Source: Candidatus Vagococcus giribetii (GTDB lineage Bacteria > Bacillota > Bacilli > Lactobacillales > Vagococcaceae). From it: DNA of 44,008 nucleotides. Positions 1 to 8,534 of the stretch are shown one piece after another (positions within the stretch are counted from its first letter, which is position 1; every line of letters begins with the position of its first letter). The stretch is from the NCBI RefSeq assembly GCF_017316185.1, contig NZ_JAFLVX010000024.1, forward strand, positions 6,027 through 50,034. Direction: 5' to 3'. The position numbers and the translations under genes were made by a program. The notes under the pieces were generated by a model. The model saw only the letters and a list, made by a program, of their open reading frames with translations, searched no databases and was not told the origin of the DNA.

Positions 1-680
1 ATATAAGACAATCAATTGCTATAGCAACATTGTTAATAGCTTTTGATTTTCTGATTCATGATAAAAAAATAAAATTTGTAATAACTGTGTTAATAGCATA
101 TTTGTTCCATACAACAGCAATTATTTTTTTATTTGCTCTAATAATAAAAAAAATTCCGATAAAAAAATCAATACTAATCTTTGTATCGATACTGTCTACT
201 TTCTTATTTTTAGTATGGAAAAGAATAATGCCGATTATTAATGCGTATTTGCCTATTAAATACCAAAATTATCAAAATACTACATATTATCTAGAAGCAG
301 GAAATATGGCTAATTATTTTAATTTTTTAGTTGTACTATTTGTTACAATAATTTGTCTGTATGCATACTATAAAAATGAAAAAGAAATACTAAAAAATGA
401 AAAACTTGCGAAAATATATTTTTACTTCCCAATATTATCATCATCTTTAGCTTTATTAGCGACCCAATTTGGGATGTTTGCTCGTGTTCAATATTATTTT
501 TCTTTCTTTTTCATTATTATAGTTCCTAATATGATAAACAAATTGCTAGTAAAAGAAGAAAAAATAATAATTTATTTTGTCACAATTGTTTTATTCATAA
601 TGTATCATACTATTATTTTAATATTAAGACCAGAGTGGCAGCATGTATACCCATTTGAATTTTTTTGGCAAATTAATTAA
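1..680 (+). CDS. EpsG-family / Wzy-like polysaccharide polymerase, C-terminal part
   Basis: The reading frame is open from the first bases of the window, so this is the 3' part of a longer gene; the internal TTG at 30 is not a convincing start. The first visible residues, IRQSIAIATLL, match the R-Q-x-I-A signature at the start of a membrane helix in EpsG/O-antigen polymerase-type proteins. About six hydrophobic segments follow, with short charged loops (KKIPIKKS, KNEKEILKNEK). This family polymerises undecaprenyl-linked repeat units on the outer face of the membrane. It lies 35 bp before licD and reads in the same direction, so it probably belongs to the same glycan or teichoic acid cluster. 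The family call rests on topology and the one motif; a membrane glycosyltransferase is an alternative. Confidence 0.7.
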   Translation, partial: IRQSIAIATLLIAFDFLIHDKKIKFVITVLIAYLFHTTAIIFLFALIIKKIPIKKSILIFVSILSTFLFLVWKRIMPIINAYLPIKYQNYQNTTYYLEAGNMANYFNFLVVLFVTIICLYAYYKNEKEILKNEKLAKIYFYFPILSSSLALLATQFGMFARVQYYFSFFFIIIVPNMINKLLVKEEKIIIYFVTIVLFIMYHTIILILRPEWQHVYPFEFFWQIN

Positions 681-715
681 GAGAAACTAGATTTATTGAT
701 AGAAAGGATAAAAAA

Positions 716-1585
716 ATGAATAATATTGATGAAATGTTAGAGTTATTAAAATCAGAAGAATTAAAAATATTAAAAGAATTTCATAAAATTTGTGAGGAAA
801 ATAAATTAAAGTATACAATTGCTTTTGGGACTATGATTGGTTCCGTAAGACATCAAGGTTTCATTCCATGGGATGATGATATTGATGTAGTTATGCCAAT
901 AGAAGATTATAAACGATTTAAAGAGTTATCTACGGATAAACTATCAGATAAGTATTTTTTACAAGATTCAGAGACAGATCCTGGGTTTATTTATCCTTAT
1001 ATGAAAATAAGATTAAATAATTCCTGTATGGTGAATCCATTATCAAAAAAATACAAATACAAAAATAAAGGAATTTATATGGATATTTTTCCAGTAAATT
1101 ACTTACCAAAAAATAAAATTGTACAAAAATTTCAAAAATATTCATTGACAATTATTGGCCATATAATAACAACATTTTGTTTTGAAACAGTTAAAATGGG
1201 AAGAACGTTCCCTCAGAAATGTGCAAAATTATTGCTATGGATTTTTAATAAAGTAATACCTTACAAGGTATTACTTTTTATGCATAATAAAATTGTTTCT
1301 ATTGGAAAGAAAGAAACAGCTAAGAAGTATTGTATCTATTGCTCTGAGGAAATGGGGTTCATGGATAAATATACACTTGATTTAGATTATTTTGAAGATA
1401 GAATATTACTGCCTTTTGAAGATTCTAAATTTTACATGCCGAAAAATTATGATGAAATTATGACTCATATTTATGGGGATTACATGGCCATACCAAAAGA
1501 AAAGAAAACACATGGAATTATATTTGCAAGTAATAACATGAATTATGAGGAGTTTTTGATGCGAAAAGGTAATGAAAATGGCTAG
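716..1585 (+). CDS. licD: LicD-family phosphotransferase (phosphocholine transfer to glycan)
   Basis: The 289-residue protein carries the LicD/Fukutin-like nucleotidyltransferase-fold motif at residues 38-60, GTMIGSVRHQGFIPWDDDID, with the acidic D-D-D-I-D cluster that binds metal. Family members transfer phosphocholine (or a related phospho-alcohol) from a CDP donor to sugars of teichoic acid or surface polysaccharide on the cytoplasmic side. The length is normal for the family. An AGAAAGGA ribosome binding site sits 8 bp before the ATG. The gene overlaps the next one (flippase) by 14 bp, which implies translational coupling: the decorated unit would be exported by the neighbour. Choline kinase, choline permease and LicC genes follow, which supports choline as the substrate, though this is inferred. 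Confidence 0.9.
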   Translation: MNNIDEMLELLKSEELKILKEFHKICEENKLKYTIAFGTMIGSVRHQGFIPWDDDIDVVMPIEDYKRFKELSTDKLSDKYFLQDSETDPGFIYPYMKIRLNNSCMVNPLSKKYKYKNKGIYMDIFPVNYLPKNKIVQKFQKYSLTIIGHIITTFCFETVKMGRTFPQKCAKLLLWIFNKVIPYKVLLFMHNKIVSIGKKETAKKYCIYCSEEMGFMDKYTLDLDYFEDRILLPFEDSKFYMPKNYDEIMTHIYGDYMAIPKEKKTHGIIFASNNMNYEEFLMRKGNENG

Positions 1586-3020
1586 ATCGGTAAGATTTAA
1601 TGCGTTTATAAGAACAATTATGAATTTAGTGAATATTTTAATACCTTTATTAGCTGGACCATACTTGGCCAGGGTTTTGGATGTGAATTTATATGCTGAA
1701 TATAACAGAGCGCTAGCTATTGTTGCATGGTTTTTACCATTCGCAACATTAGGAGTTTATAATTATGGAATAAGGGAAATAAGCAGAGTAAAAAAAGATA
1801 AAAAGAAAGTAAATTTTTTATTTTCCGAGTTATTTTATATCAGTGTAATATGTACTATTCTAGTAACTTTGTTGTACTTATTAACAATTAAATTTACGAT
1901 ATCAAGTGAAGTTAAAATTATTTATTATATATTCTCGATACAAATTATAAGTCAGATGTTTTTTGTTGAATGGATGAATGAAGCTAACGAGAATTACATG
2001 TTTATTTTTTTGAAGACAACAATAATAAAAATATTGCAGTTAGTCAGTATTTTTTTATTTGTAAAGAGTAAAGATGACATTGTTATTTTTGCGATTATTA
2101 CAACTCTGAGTATTTTTTTTAATTACTTAATAAGTTATATATCGATCAGAAAAAGTGTTGAACTAGTTTTAGTTCCATGGTCATCTATTGTTAAAAGACT
2201 TAAACCGTTATTAGTAATGTTACTATTGATGAACGCCAATATGTTGTATACATATCTGGACAGATTATTTTTGTCGTTTACAACAACAAATACTATTGAA
2301 ATATCTTACTATCAATTTTCATTATCTATAGTTTCTTTAATTACTCAAGTAATAAACTCGATAATAATAGTTAGTATACCCAGGTTATCAAAGTATTTGA
2401 CTTCGGGTAAAAATAAAGAATATTTAACATTGTTAGATAAAACTGCTCATCTGTTTCTATGTCTAGGAATACCTTTATGTTTAGGGATGGCAATAATGTC
2501 TAAAGATATTATTTATATGTATAGTGGAAGCTCTTATCTTGCTGCTGCGCCCACATTAGCACTATTCTCTTTAAGAACCTTACTTTGGCTAGGTGATCGT
2601 ATATTCGCAGGACAATTATTGTTTATTCATGGATATGAAAATGAGTTGACCAAAATCTATTTGAAATATGGTATGTTAAATTTATTATTTAATATTATTT
2701 TACTAGTACTAGGAAATAGTAGCGCATCACTTTTTATAATAACTACTATGATTGCTGAGTTATTTTTACTAATTGATGAAATATTACTCTCAAAAAGAAA
2801 AGGTATCGAATATAATATAATTTTTGATCATAAAACAGTTGAATATGTTTTTAGTGGTGTTATAATGGTTTTATCTGTTTACTATATTAGGAATAAATAC
2901 ATTAATGTGTTGGAGTTGTCATTTGAATACTTTTTTAGAGTTTTATGTGTAGTTTGTTTTGGGGTTTTAATCTATTTCCTTTCGATTTATCTACAAAGGA
3001 AAATAAAAACTGTATTTTAA
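1572..3020 (+). CDS. Polysaccharide/teichoic acid repeat-unit flippase (RfbX/Wzx, TacF-like)
   Basis: A 482-residue, very hydrophobic protein with 12 or more predicted membrane helices. It begins with the typical flippase N-terminus (RFNAFIRTIMNLVNILIPLLA, then AGPYLARVL) and contains the polysaccharide-biosynthesis-protein segment LDRLFLSF. It should flip an undecaprenyl-linked repeat unit. In pneumococcus the flippase TacF lies beside licD genes and is tied to choline-decorated teichoic acid; the same gene neighbourhood here suggests a comparable role (inference). Two in-frame ATGs (1572 and 1578) are possible starts; the AAAGGT before 1572 slightly favours the first. Its stop codon lies inside the loop of a terminator hairpin. 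Confidence 0.88.
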   Translation: MKMARSVRFNAFIRTIMNLVNILIPLLAGPYLARVLDVNLYAEYNRALAIVAWFLPFATLGVYNYGIREISRVKKDKKKVNFLFSELFYISVICTILVTLLYLLTIKFTISSEVKIIYYIFSIQIISQMFFVEWMNEANENYMFIFLKTTIIKILQLVSIFLFVKSKDDIVIFAIITTLSIFFNYLISYISIRKSVELVLVPWSSIVKRLKPLLVMLLLMNANMLYTYLDRLFLSFTTTNTIEISYYQFSLSIVSLITQVINSIIIVSIPRLSKYLTSGKNKEYLTLLDKTAHLFLCLGIPLCLGMAIMSKDIIYMYSGSSYLAAAPTLALFSLRTLLWLGDRIFAGQLLFIHGYENELTKIYLKYGMLNLLFNIILLVLGNSSASLFIITTMIAELFLLIDEILLSKRKGIEYNIIFDHKTVEYVFSGVIMVLSVYYIRNKYINVLELSFEYFFRVLCVVCFGVLIYFLSIYLQRKIKTVF

Positions 3021-3035
3021 TATACAGTTTTTTTT
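3005..3035 (+). terminator. Rho-independent terminator overlapping the flippase stop codon
   Basis: An 11-bp perfect stem (AAAAACTGTAT pairing with ATACAGTTTTT) has a 6-nt loop, TTTAAT, that contains the flippase TAA. The 3' arm runs into a track of eight T (3028-3035). It should end or attenuate transcription between the flippase and the choline genes, so the latter may have a separate promoter or depend on read-through. Confidence 0.75.
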
Positions 3036-3074
3036 AAAAATATGTTGTTCAAAATAAAGTTGAGGTGTGATGAA

Positions 3075-4841
3075 ATGAACGTTGCTGAGAAGTTGATTTT
3101 GCAAATTTTATTTGAGAGAGGTTTAATCACTCAAAGAGAAATCTCTGATTATTCAAGTTTTTCACTTGGAAAGGTTAATAAAATAATAAGAAAATTAGTT
3201 GAAAAAGAACTGATTTTAAATTCTAATGAATTAACACAAAAAGCAAAAGATATTTTTGAAAATAGTAAAGTTGAAAATGCAATAATTTTAGCTGCTGGTC
3301 CAGGGATCAGAATGATACCAATTAATTCAGAAGAATCAAAAGGTTTATTAGAAATTAACGGGGAAAAATTAATAGAACGTCAAATTATGCAATTGCATGA
3401 GGTAGGAATAAAAGATATCACTGTTGTTGTAGGATATAAAAAAGAGAGTTATGAATATTTAATTGATAAGTATAGTATTCAGTTAGTAGTTAACAGAGAT
3501 TATTTAATTCGGAATAACCTTTTTTCTCTATCACTTGTAAAGAATAAAATTTCAAATACATACATTATACCTTGTGATGTATGGTTTGATAGTAACCCGT
3601 TCTCTAAATCAGAGATTTGTTCTTGGTATATGATTAGTGATGAAATAGATAGAGAAAGCCAAGTTAAAGAAAATGTAAAAAAAGAACTTGTCCATGTGAA
3701 AAAAAATGAATCTGGTAATAAGATGATTGGTTTAGCATATATTAGTAAGGATATATCCATGGAAATAAAAAAAAGGTTATTACAATTTACGCAGTACGAA
3801 GAAAATGATCAATTATTTTGGGAAGAAGTCTTATTTGAAAATAGTAAAATGATAGTACCGTCAAAATTAGTACCAAAGGGTACTGCTGTTGAAATAAATA
3901 CATATGAAGATTTAAGAAATTTAGATAGTATGTCAAATAATTTAAAAAATAAAACATTAGAAATAATAGCAACAGAATTAGGTACTTCTGTAAATGAGAT
4001 TTATGATATTGAACTACTAAAAAAAGGGATGACGAATCGCTCGTTTATTTTCAAGAATAATAAAACAAAATATATTATGAGGATTCCAGGTGAGGGAACT
4101 GATAAATTAATAAATAGAATAGAAGAAGCAAGTATATATAGTTCTATTAAATCAACAAATATTAGTGATGAGTTGGTATACATAAATCCAGAAACAGGTT
4201 TTAAACTTACAAAGTTTATAGAAAATGCAAGATGCTGTAATCCAGAAAGTTATGTCGATATAAAAAAATGTATGGATTTTTTAAGGGGATTTCATGAATT
4301 GAATTTAGTTGTTGATCACGTATTTGATCCTTTTGAAAAATTAGAGTTTTATGAGAAGCTATGGTCTGGAGTACCTTCAGGATATTCAGATTATATTAAA
4401 ACTAAGGAAAATGTCATGAGACTTAAAAAAACTTTAGAATTTTTACCTAAAAAAATAACACTTAGTCATATCGATTCAGTGCCAGATAATTTTTTATTCT
4501 ATGAAAAAGATGGTATTGAAAACATAAAATTAATTGATTGGGAATATGCAGCTATGTGTGATCCTCATATTGATATTGCTATGTTTTGTATATACTCAAT
4601 GTTTGAAAAACAACAAGTTGATGAAACAATTAACTTATACTTTAATGGTATGCAAACCAATAATGAGAAAATAAAAGTTTATTGTTACATATCTGTCTGT
4701 GGATTATTGTGGAGTAATTGGTGTGAATACAAGAGAAACTTAGGTGTAGAATTTGGAGAGTATTCGCTTCGACAGTATAGGTTTGCCAAAGATTACTTTA
4801 ATTATGTAATTGATGAAATAGATTTGGAGGTAAGTAACTAA
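3075..4841 (+). CDS. Winged-helix / nucleotidyltransferase / choline kinase fusion (LicC-LicA type)
   Basis: The start is set at ATG 3075, where GAGGTG lies 7 bp upstream; an upstream in-frame ATG at 3042 has no ribosome site. The 588-residue protein has three parts. Residues 1-65 look like a winged helix-turn-helix (ILFERGLITQREISDYSSFS followed by KIIRKLVEKELI). Residues 68-290 are a sugar-nucleotide-transferase fold with AAGPGIRM at about 72-79, where the usual G-x-G-S/T-R has Ile; the substrate lysine is kept in ESKGLL. Residues 300-588 are an aminoglycoside phosphotransferase/choline kinase fold with HIDSVPDN (from residue 465) and LIDWEYA. It probably phosphorylates choline and may also cytidylylate it. 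LicB and a second LicC follow. The winged helix suggests regulation, perhaps of its own operon, but this is inference. Confidence 0.85.
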   Translation: MNVAEKLILQILFERGLITQREISDYSSFSLGKVNKIIRKLVEKELILNSNELTQKAKDIFENSKVENAIILAAGPGIRMIPINSEESKGLLEINGEKLIERQIMQLHEVGIKDITVVVGYKKESYEYLIDKYSIQLVVNRDYLIRNNLFSLSLVKNKISNTYIIPCDVWFDSNPFSKSEICSWYMISDEIDRESQVKENVKKELVHVKKNESGNKMIGLAYISKDISMEIKKRLLQFTQYEENDQLFWEEVLFENSKMIVPSKLVPKGTAVEINTYEDLRNLDSMSNNLKNKTLEIIATELGTSVNEIYDIELLKKGMTNRSFIFKNNKTKYIMRIPGEGTDKLINRIEEASIYSSIKSTNISDELVYINPETGFKLTKFIENARCCNPESYVDIKKCMDFLRGFHELNLVVDHVFDPFEKLEFYEKLWSGVPSGYSDYIKTKENVMRLKKTLEFLPKKITLSHIDSVPDNFLFYEKDGIENIKLIDWEYAAMCDPHIDIAMFCIYSMFEKQQVDETINLYFNGMQTNNEKIKVYCYISVCGLLWSNWCEYKRNLGVEFGEYSLRQYRFAKDYFNYVIDEIDLEVSN

Positions 4842-4842
4842 A

Positions 4843-5769
4843 ATGGGGAAAAAAAATGGAGTATTTTTTGGACTTTTTAGTGGAATTCTTTGGGCTCTGG
4901 ATACAATATTAATGGGAATAATATTAAATAATAGTGTTTTTAAAGACTATGTTTTTGTTGCTCCTTTTATTGCTACTTTTTTACACGATCTATGTTCAAG
5001 TATTTTTTTACTTGTATATAACATTATTTGTGGGAGAATAGAACTTTTAAAAGATCTATTTAATAAAAGAAGTAGTTTAATAATTGTTTTTGCAGCGATT
5101 TTTGGAGGTCCACTAGGAATGACTGGCTATATTTTATCAATTAAATATATAGGGGCCAGTAATACAGCAATCATATCTGCAATGTATCCTGCAGTAGGAA
5201 TGATAATTAGTTATATATTTTTGAAAGAAAAAATAACAAGAAAGGGATTGCTAGGGTTAGTTTTAGTAATTATTTCGACAATGATTCTTGGTATGTCAGC
5301 TTCTGAGGAACCTAAAAATTTGTTGTTAGGTTTATTATTTTCAATGTTTTGTGTTTTTGGTTGGGGCTGTGAAAGCGTGATTATTTCTTATGGTTTAAAA
5401 GAAGAAATATTACCTGATATAGCTTTACAAATAAGACAAGGAGTTTCAGCTATTGTTTATGGTATACTCATAATACCGATTTTTACTGATTATGGGGCAA
5501 TTTTTTATGTAGCCTCTTCTAATTTAATGTGGTTGTTAATTGTAACATCGATAGCGGGGAGTGTATCATACTTGTTTTACTATCGTGCAATTGATAAGTT
5601 AGGACCTGTTAAAGCAATGGGGCTTAATATAAGTTATTCAGCTTGGGCTGTAATACTTGGGTTATTATTTGGAGGAAGCATATCTATTTTACAACTAATC
5701 CTATGTATATTGGTTATCACAGGATCTCTATTATCTACGGATAGTTCTAAAGAATTACAAATAAATTAA
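4843..5769 (+). CDS. licB: LicB-type choline permease (DMT/EamA superfamily)
   Basis: A 308-residue protein with about ten hydrophobic helices arranged as two EamA-like halves. The N-terminus, KKNGVFFGLFSGILWAL, closely resembles pneumococcal LicB (recalled, not searched). It should import choline for teichoic acid decoration. It starts one base after the stop of the kinase fusion, with GGAGG inside the end of that gene, so the two are translationally coupled. The LicC gene follows 15 bp later. The DMT fold alone would allow other substrates; the neighbours make choline the best guess. Confidence 0.88.
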   Translation: MGKKNGVFFGLFSGILWALDTILMGIILNNSVFKDYVFVAPFIATFLHDLCSSIFLLVYNIICGRIELLKDLFNKRSSLIIVFAAIFGGPLGMTGYILSIKYIGASNTAIISAMYPAVGMIISYIFLKEKITRKGLLGLVLVIISTMILGMSASEEPKNLLLGLLFSMFCVFGWGCESVIISYGLKEEILPDIALQIRQGVSAIVYGILIIPIFTDYGAIFYVASSNLMWLLIVTSIAGSVSYLFYYRAIDKLGPVKAMGLNISYSAWAVILGLLFGGSISILQLILCILVITGSLLSTDSSKELQIN

Positions 5770-5784
5770 TAAGGTTGGGGAAAA

Positions 5785-6471
5785 ATGAATGCAATAATTT
5801 TAGCAGCTGGTTTAGGATCTAGATTTGGTGAATCATCAAAAAAACAACATAAAGCATTATTATTGATTGAAAACAAACCAAATATAGAAAGAACGATAGA
5901 ATTTTTATATGAATCTGATATTGAAGAAATAATTATCATTGTTGGGCATCTTGCAGAAGAATTTTTATATTTAGAAGCTAAATATAAAAAAGTAAAACTA
6001 ATTAAAAATGATTTTTATAAAGAATATAATAATTTATATAGTTTTTCACTATGCTTAAATTATTTTGGAAATAGTTACGTAATCGATGCTGATACAGTTC
6101 TAAAAGAAAACATTTTTGAAAAAAGAGAAAAGAGTTGTTATTTGACTATACTTAGGGAAGAAGAAAACAAAGAATGGATACCAATAACAAATGAAGTAAA
6201 TAAACTAACTTCAATTGAGATAAGTGGAAGAAAGGACTATTCTTTATCTGGGATTTCATTTTGGACAAAAAAAGATGCGAATGTAATCATAGAAAATTAC
6301 CAATTGTATTTGAATAAAGATCGTTTTATGGAAAAATCATTGTACTGGGATAACATTCCGATAGACCTTTTAGATAAATTAGATGTTTATAATGTTAAAT
6401 TAAAAAATGATATTTTATATGAAATGGATAATTTAGAGGAATATCATAATATTTTAAAAAAATTTAAATAG
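5785..6471 (+). CDS. licC: LicC, CTP:phosphocholine cytidylyltransferase
   Basis: The 228-residue protein matches the size of pneumococcal LicC (229). It has the nucleotidyltransferase signature ILAAGLGSRF at residues 5-14, a lysine in HKALL (K23), the metal-binding aspartates in YVIDADT (D101, D103), and the family segments SGISFW and YWDN. It makes CDP-choline from CTP and phosphocholine, the donor for LicD. Unlike the nucleotidyltransferase part of the upstream fusion, its glycine-rich loop is canonical, so this is probably the main cytidylyltransferase. It is the last gene of the run; no clear terminator follows it. Confidence 0.93.
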   Translation: MNAIILAAGLGSRFGESSKKQHKALLLIENKPNIERTIEFLYESDIEEIIIIVGHLAEEFLYLEAKYKKVKLIKNDFYKEYNNLYSFSLCLNYFGNSYVIDADTVLKENIFEKREKSCYLTILREEENKEWIPITNEVNKLTSIEISGRKDYSLSGISFWTKKDANVIIENYQLYLNKDRFMEKSLYWDNIPIDLLDKLDVYNVKLKNDILYEMDNLEEYHNILKKFK

Positions 6472-6589
6472 CTATTTAGGATGATTTTTTTGCAATTAGA
6501 AAGATGTATGAACATTAATTATTATGGATTTTGTGGTCTATGAGAACAAAGAACAATGGATTTTATCTAAAGTACTCATAACAACTGTA

Positions 6590-6598
6590 TGGTAAAAT
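6590..6598 (+). promoter_or_regulatory. Extended -10 promoter before the LCP gene
   Basis: TGGTAAAAT fits an extended -10 (TG-n-TAAAAT) 34 bp before the LCP start codon. No good -35 is visible at 16-18 bp, which extended -10 promoters can do without. The same TATGGTAA core precedes galU and the gene at 9901. Confidence 0.5.
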
Positions 6599-6631
6599 AG
6601 TGTGACAAGGTTATAAATTAGGAGATGACTT

Positions 6632-7570
6632 ATGGAAACAAGAGGAAATAGTAGAAAGAAAAAGAAAAGTCCATTAAAGAAAATATTGATTGTGTTAGCA
6701 AGTTTGCTACTTATTCTATTACTAACAATTGGTGGATTTGCGGCGAAGACGTATTTTGATGTTAAAAACACAGCCAATAAAATCAGTAAACCAGTTAAAG
6801 GTAGAGAAAAATCAACAAACGTTGAGACAGGTAAACCTTTCTCAGTGTTGTTACTAGGACTAGATACAGGGGATTTTGGTAGAGATGATGTAGGACGCTC
6901 GGATACGATGTTAGTAGCGACAGTGAATCCTAAAGATAAAAAAACCACTTTGATTAGTATTCCTCGTGATACACGTATGGAGATGGTAGGTCAAGGGACG
7001 GTAGAAAAAGCAGCTCATGCCTATGCTTACGGTCAAGAAAAAATGGCAATGGATTCTGTAGAGAAATTTTTAGATATTAAGCTAGACCATTATGTGTCGA
7101 TTAACATGCAAGGGTTTAAAGATTTAGTTGACGCAGTAGGTGGCGTTGAAGTAACGAATAAGTTTGAGTTTAAACAAGAAGGATTTACCTTCCCAGCTGG
7201 TAAAGTAACATTAAATGGCGAGGAAGCTTTAGCTTATACGCGTATGCGTTACGAAGATCCAAATGGTGACTATGGTCGTCAAGTGAGACAACAAGATGTG
7301 ATTAGTGCTATTGGTGAGAAAGCTTTAACCTTCTCAGGAGTGACGAAGTACAAGCAAATACTTAACGCCATGGAATCTAATATGAAAACTGATTTGACTC
7401 CAGATGAGATGTTTAAAATCGGAAAAGACTATCGCAGTTCTTTTGGAAAAATCGATCAAGAAACCTTACATGGTAATGGGGAAATGATTGATGGCTTATC
7501 TTATCAAGTTGTACCTGATGAAGAATTAGCACGTGTTCAACTTTTATTAGATCAACAACTAGGAGAGTAA
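6632..7570 (+). CDS. LytR-CpsA-Psr (LCP) family glycopolymer-peptidoglycan ligase
   Basis: The 312-residue protein has a short basic cytoplasmic N-terminus (RKKKKSPLKK), one membrane anchor at about residues 18-38, and an extracellular LCP domain. Family hallmarks are visible: LLLGLDTGD, the GRSDTML block, ISIPRDTRM with the catalytic-site arginine, and AYTRMRYEDPNGDYGRQVRQ. LCP enzymes move undecaprenyl-linked teichoic acid or capsule onto peptidoglycan. AGGAGATG lies just before the ATG. The gene follows the lic cluster in the same direction but seems to have its own promoter. Whether its substrate is the choline-bearing polymer is inferred from position only. Confidence 0.95.
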   Translation: METRGNSRKKKKSPLKKILIVLASLLLILLLTIGGFAAKTYFDVKNTANKISKPVKGREKSTNVETGKPFSVLLLGLDTGDFGRDDVGRSDTMLVATVNPKDKKTTLISIPRDTRMEMVGQGTVEKAAHAYAYGQEKMAMDSVEKFLDIKLDHYVSINMQGFKDLVDAVGGVEVTNKFEFKQEGFTFPAGKVTLNGEEALAYTRMRYEDPNGDYGRQVRQQDVISAIGEKALTFSGVTKYKQILNAMESNMKTDLTPDEMFKIGKDYRSSFGKIDQETLHGNGEMIDGLSYQVVPDEELARVQLLLDQQLGE

Positions 7571-7615
7571 GATAAGGGTAGGTCAAAAGTCGCTTTTTTC
7601 TGAGTAACTAGTAAA

Positions 7616-7656
7616 ACAAAAAAACGATTAGCTGATGAAAGCTAATCGGTTTTTGT
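7616..7656. terminator. Bidirectional terminator between LCP and GH25 genes
   Basis: The inverted repeat CGATTAGCT-GATGAA-AGCTAATCG (7625-7648) is flanked by A-rich sequence on the left and T-rich sequence on the right, so it can serve the convergent genes on both strands. Confidence 0.85.
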
Positions 7657-8448
7657 TTATTCTATTTTATCCACATAATCCTTATGAAGTGTAACAAATA
7701 CCTCATGATGATTATAGTGTAGACAACCATGCGTTGTTGTTTGGGTGTGGCGTATACTTTCAATAGCAATGAGGCTGCTTTTGGAAAACAACAAGCCAGT
7801 ATCTTTTTTGAAGGCTTCATCAGCTTTGACGATTAAGTCTTTTAGTACTTTAAATCGTTTGCCTGTGGTGTGGTAATGAGTTGTTTCTTCAGAGGACACT
7901 TGGGCGTATTTTCCCCAAGCGTTGATGTCACCGTAAAAGTGATTCGTATCATAAGGGCTACTGGTGTATTGCCACATGGCATATTCTGTCCACTGAGTGA
8001 GCTTTGGTAGGTTACTGGAGTATTTAGCCACCCATAGACCGTAATCACTCTTAATGACTTCTTTCCAGTCCTCAGAGTTGGCATCACTTTCATTCATGTA
8101 GATGAGTGGCTTAACCCCTGTCTTGTCAGAGACTTCATCGAGAAATTGTTTGGCTTTTTTTGCCCCAACTCGCCCGTAGTCTTCATAATCAAGAGCCAGT
8201 AATGCTTCTCCAATAAAAGGGGAGGCGTGTGTTAGAAAAAAGTCGACTTGTTCAGTGATGGGACTCGTATCTAAAAAGTGATAGAGACCAAAAGGCTTGT
8301 TTAAGTCTCGTGCTTGTCGGATAAAATCAAGAGCAGCTTTATCTTCAAAGTAGTTGCCTTCTGTTAGCTTAAAGATAAAAGCATCTGCTGCGAGGGTGGA
8401 AAGGTCAAGTCCTTGTTGATGGTTGGATAAATCAATGACTGTTAGCAT
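7657..8448 (-). CDS. GH25 lysozyme, phage-endolysin-like, no signal peptide
   Basis: The 263-residue protein starts directly with the GH25 fold (VIDLSNHQQG, D6) and has the catalytic D-x-E in LALDYED (D87, E89) and the family segment MWQYTSS. It should cleave the MurNAc-GlcNAc bond of peptidoglycan. Residues about 190-263 form a separate C-terminal part rich in His and Thr (TTTHGCLHYNHHEV), probably a wall-binding module as in phage lysins. There is no signal peptide, so release would need a holin-like route or lysis. AGGAGA precedes the ATG. It lies after a terminator-like hairpin and downstream of DUF2922 on the same strand, away from any phage structural genes. Confidence 0.88.
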   Translation of the reverse strand: MLTVIDLSNHQQGLDLSTLAADAFIFKLTEGNYFEDKAALDFIRQARDLNKPFGLYHFLDTSPITEQVDFFLTHASPFIGEALLALDYEDYGRVGAKKAKQFLDEVSDKTGVKPLIYMNESDANSEDWKEVIKSDYGLWVAKYSSNLPKLTQWTEYAMWQYTSSPYDTNHFYGDINAWGKYAQVSSEETTHYHTTGKRFKVLKDLIVKADEAFKKDTGLLFSKSSLIAIESIRHTQTTTHGCLHYNHHEVFVTLHKDYVDKIE

Positions 8449-8472
8449 ATCTAATCTCCTTTAATGTTAGTG

Positions 8473-8514
8473 AAAAGGCTGAGAGAGAACGAGATGTTCT
8501 TCTCCCAGCCTTTT
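8473..8514. terminator. Terminator-like hairpin between DUF2922 and GH25 genes
   Basis: AAAAGGCTG (8473-8481) pairs with CAGCCTTTT (8506-8514) and the stem continues with imperfect GA/TC pairs. On the minus strand it lies just before the GH25 ribosome site, so it may end the sigma/DUF operon or attenuate GH25 expression. Confidence 0.6.
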
Positions 8515-8534
8515 AGTTTGTTTACCTGAGTGAG

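Noticed and set aside
6538-6948. Minus-strand open frame over the LCP gene
   Set aside because: It is the antisense of a clearly coding LCP gene and shows no family features or ribosome site.
7842-8093. Second minus-strand frame inside the GH25 gene
   Set aside because: It is an out-of-frame overlap of the GH25 coding sequence without a recognisable product.
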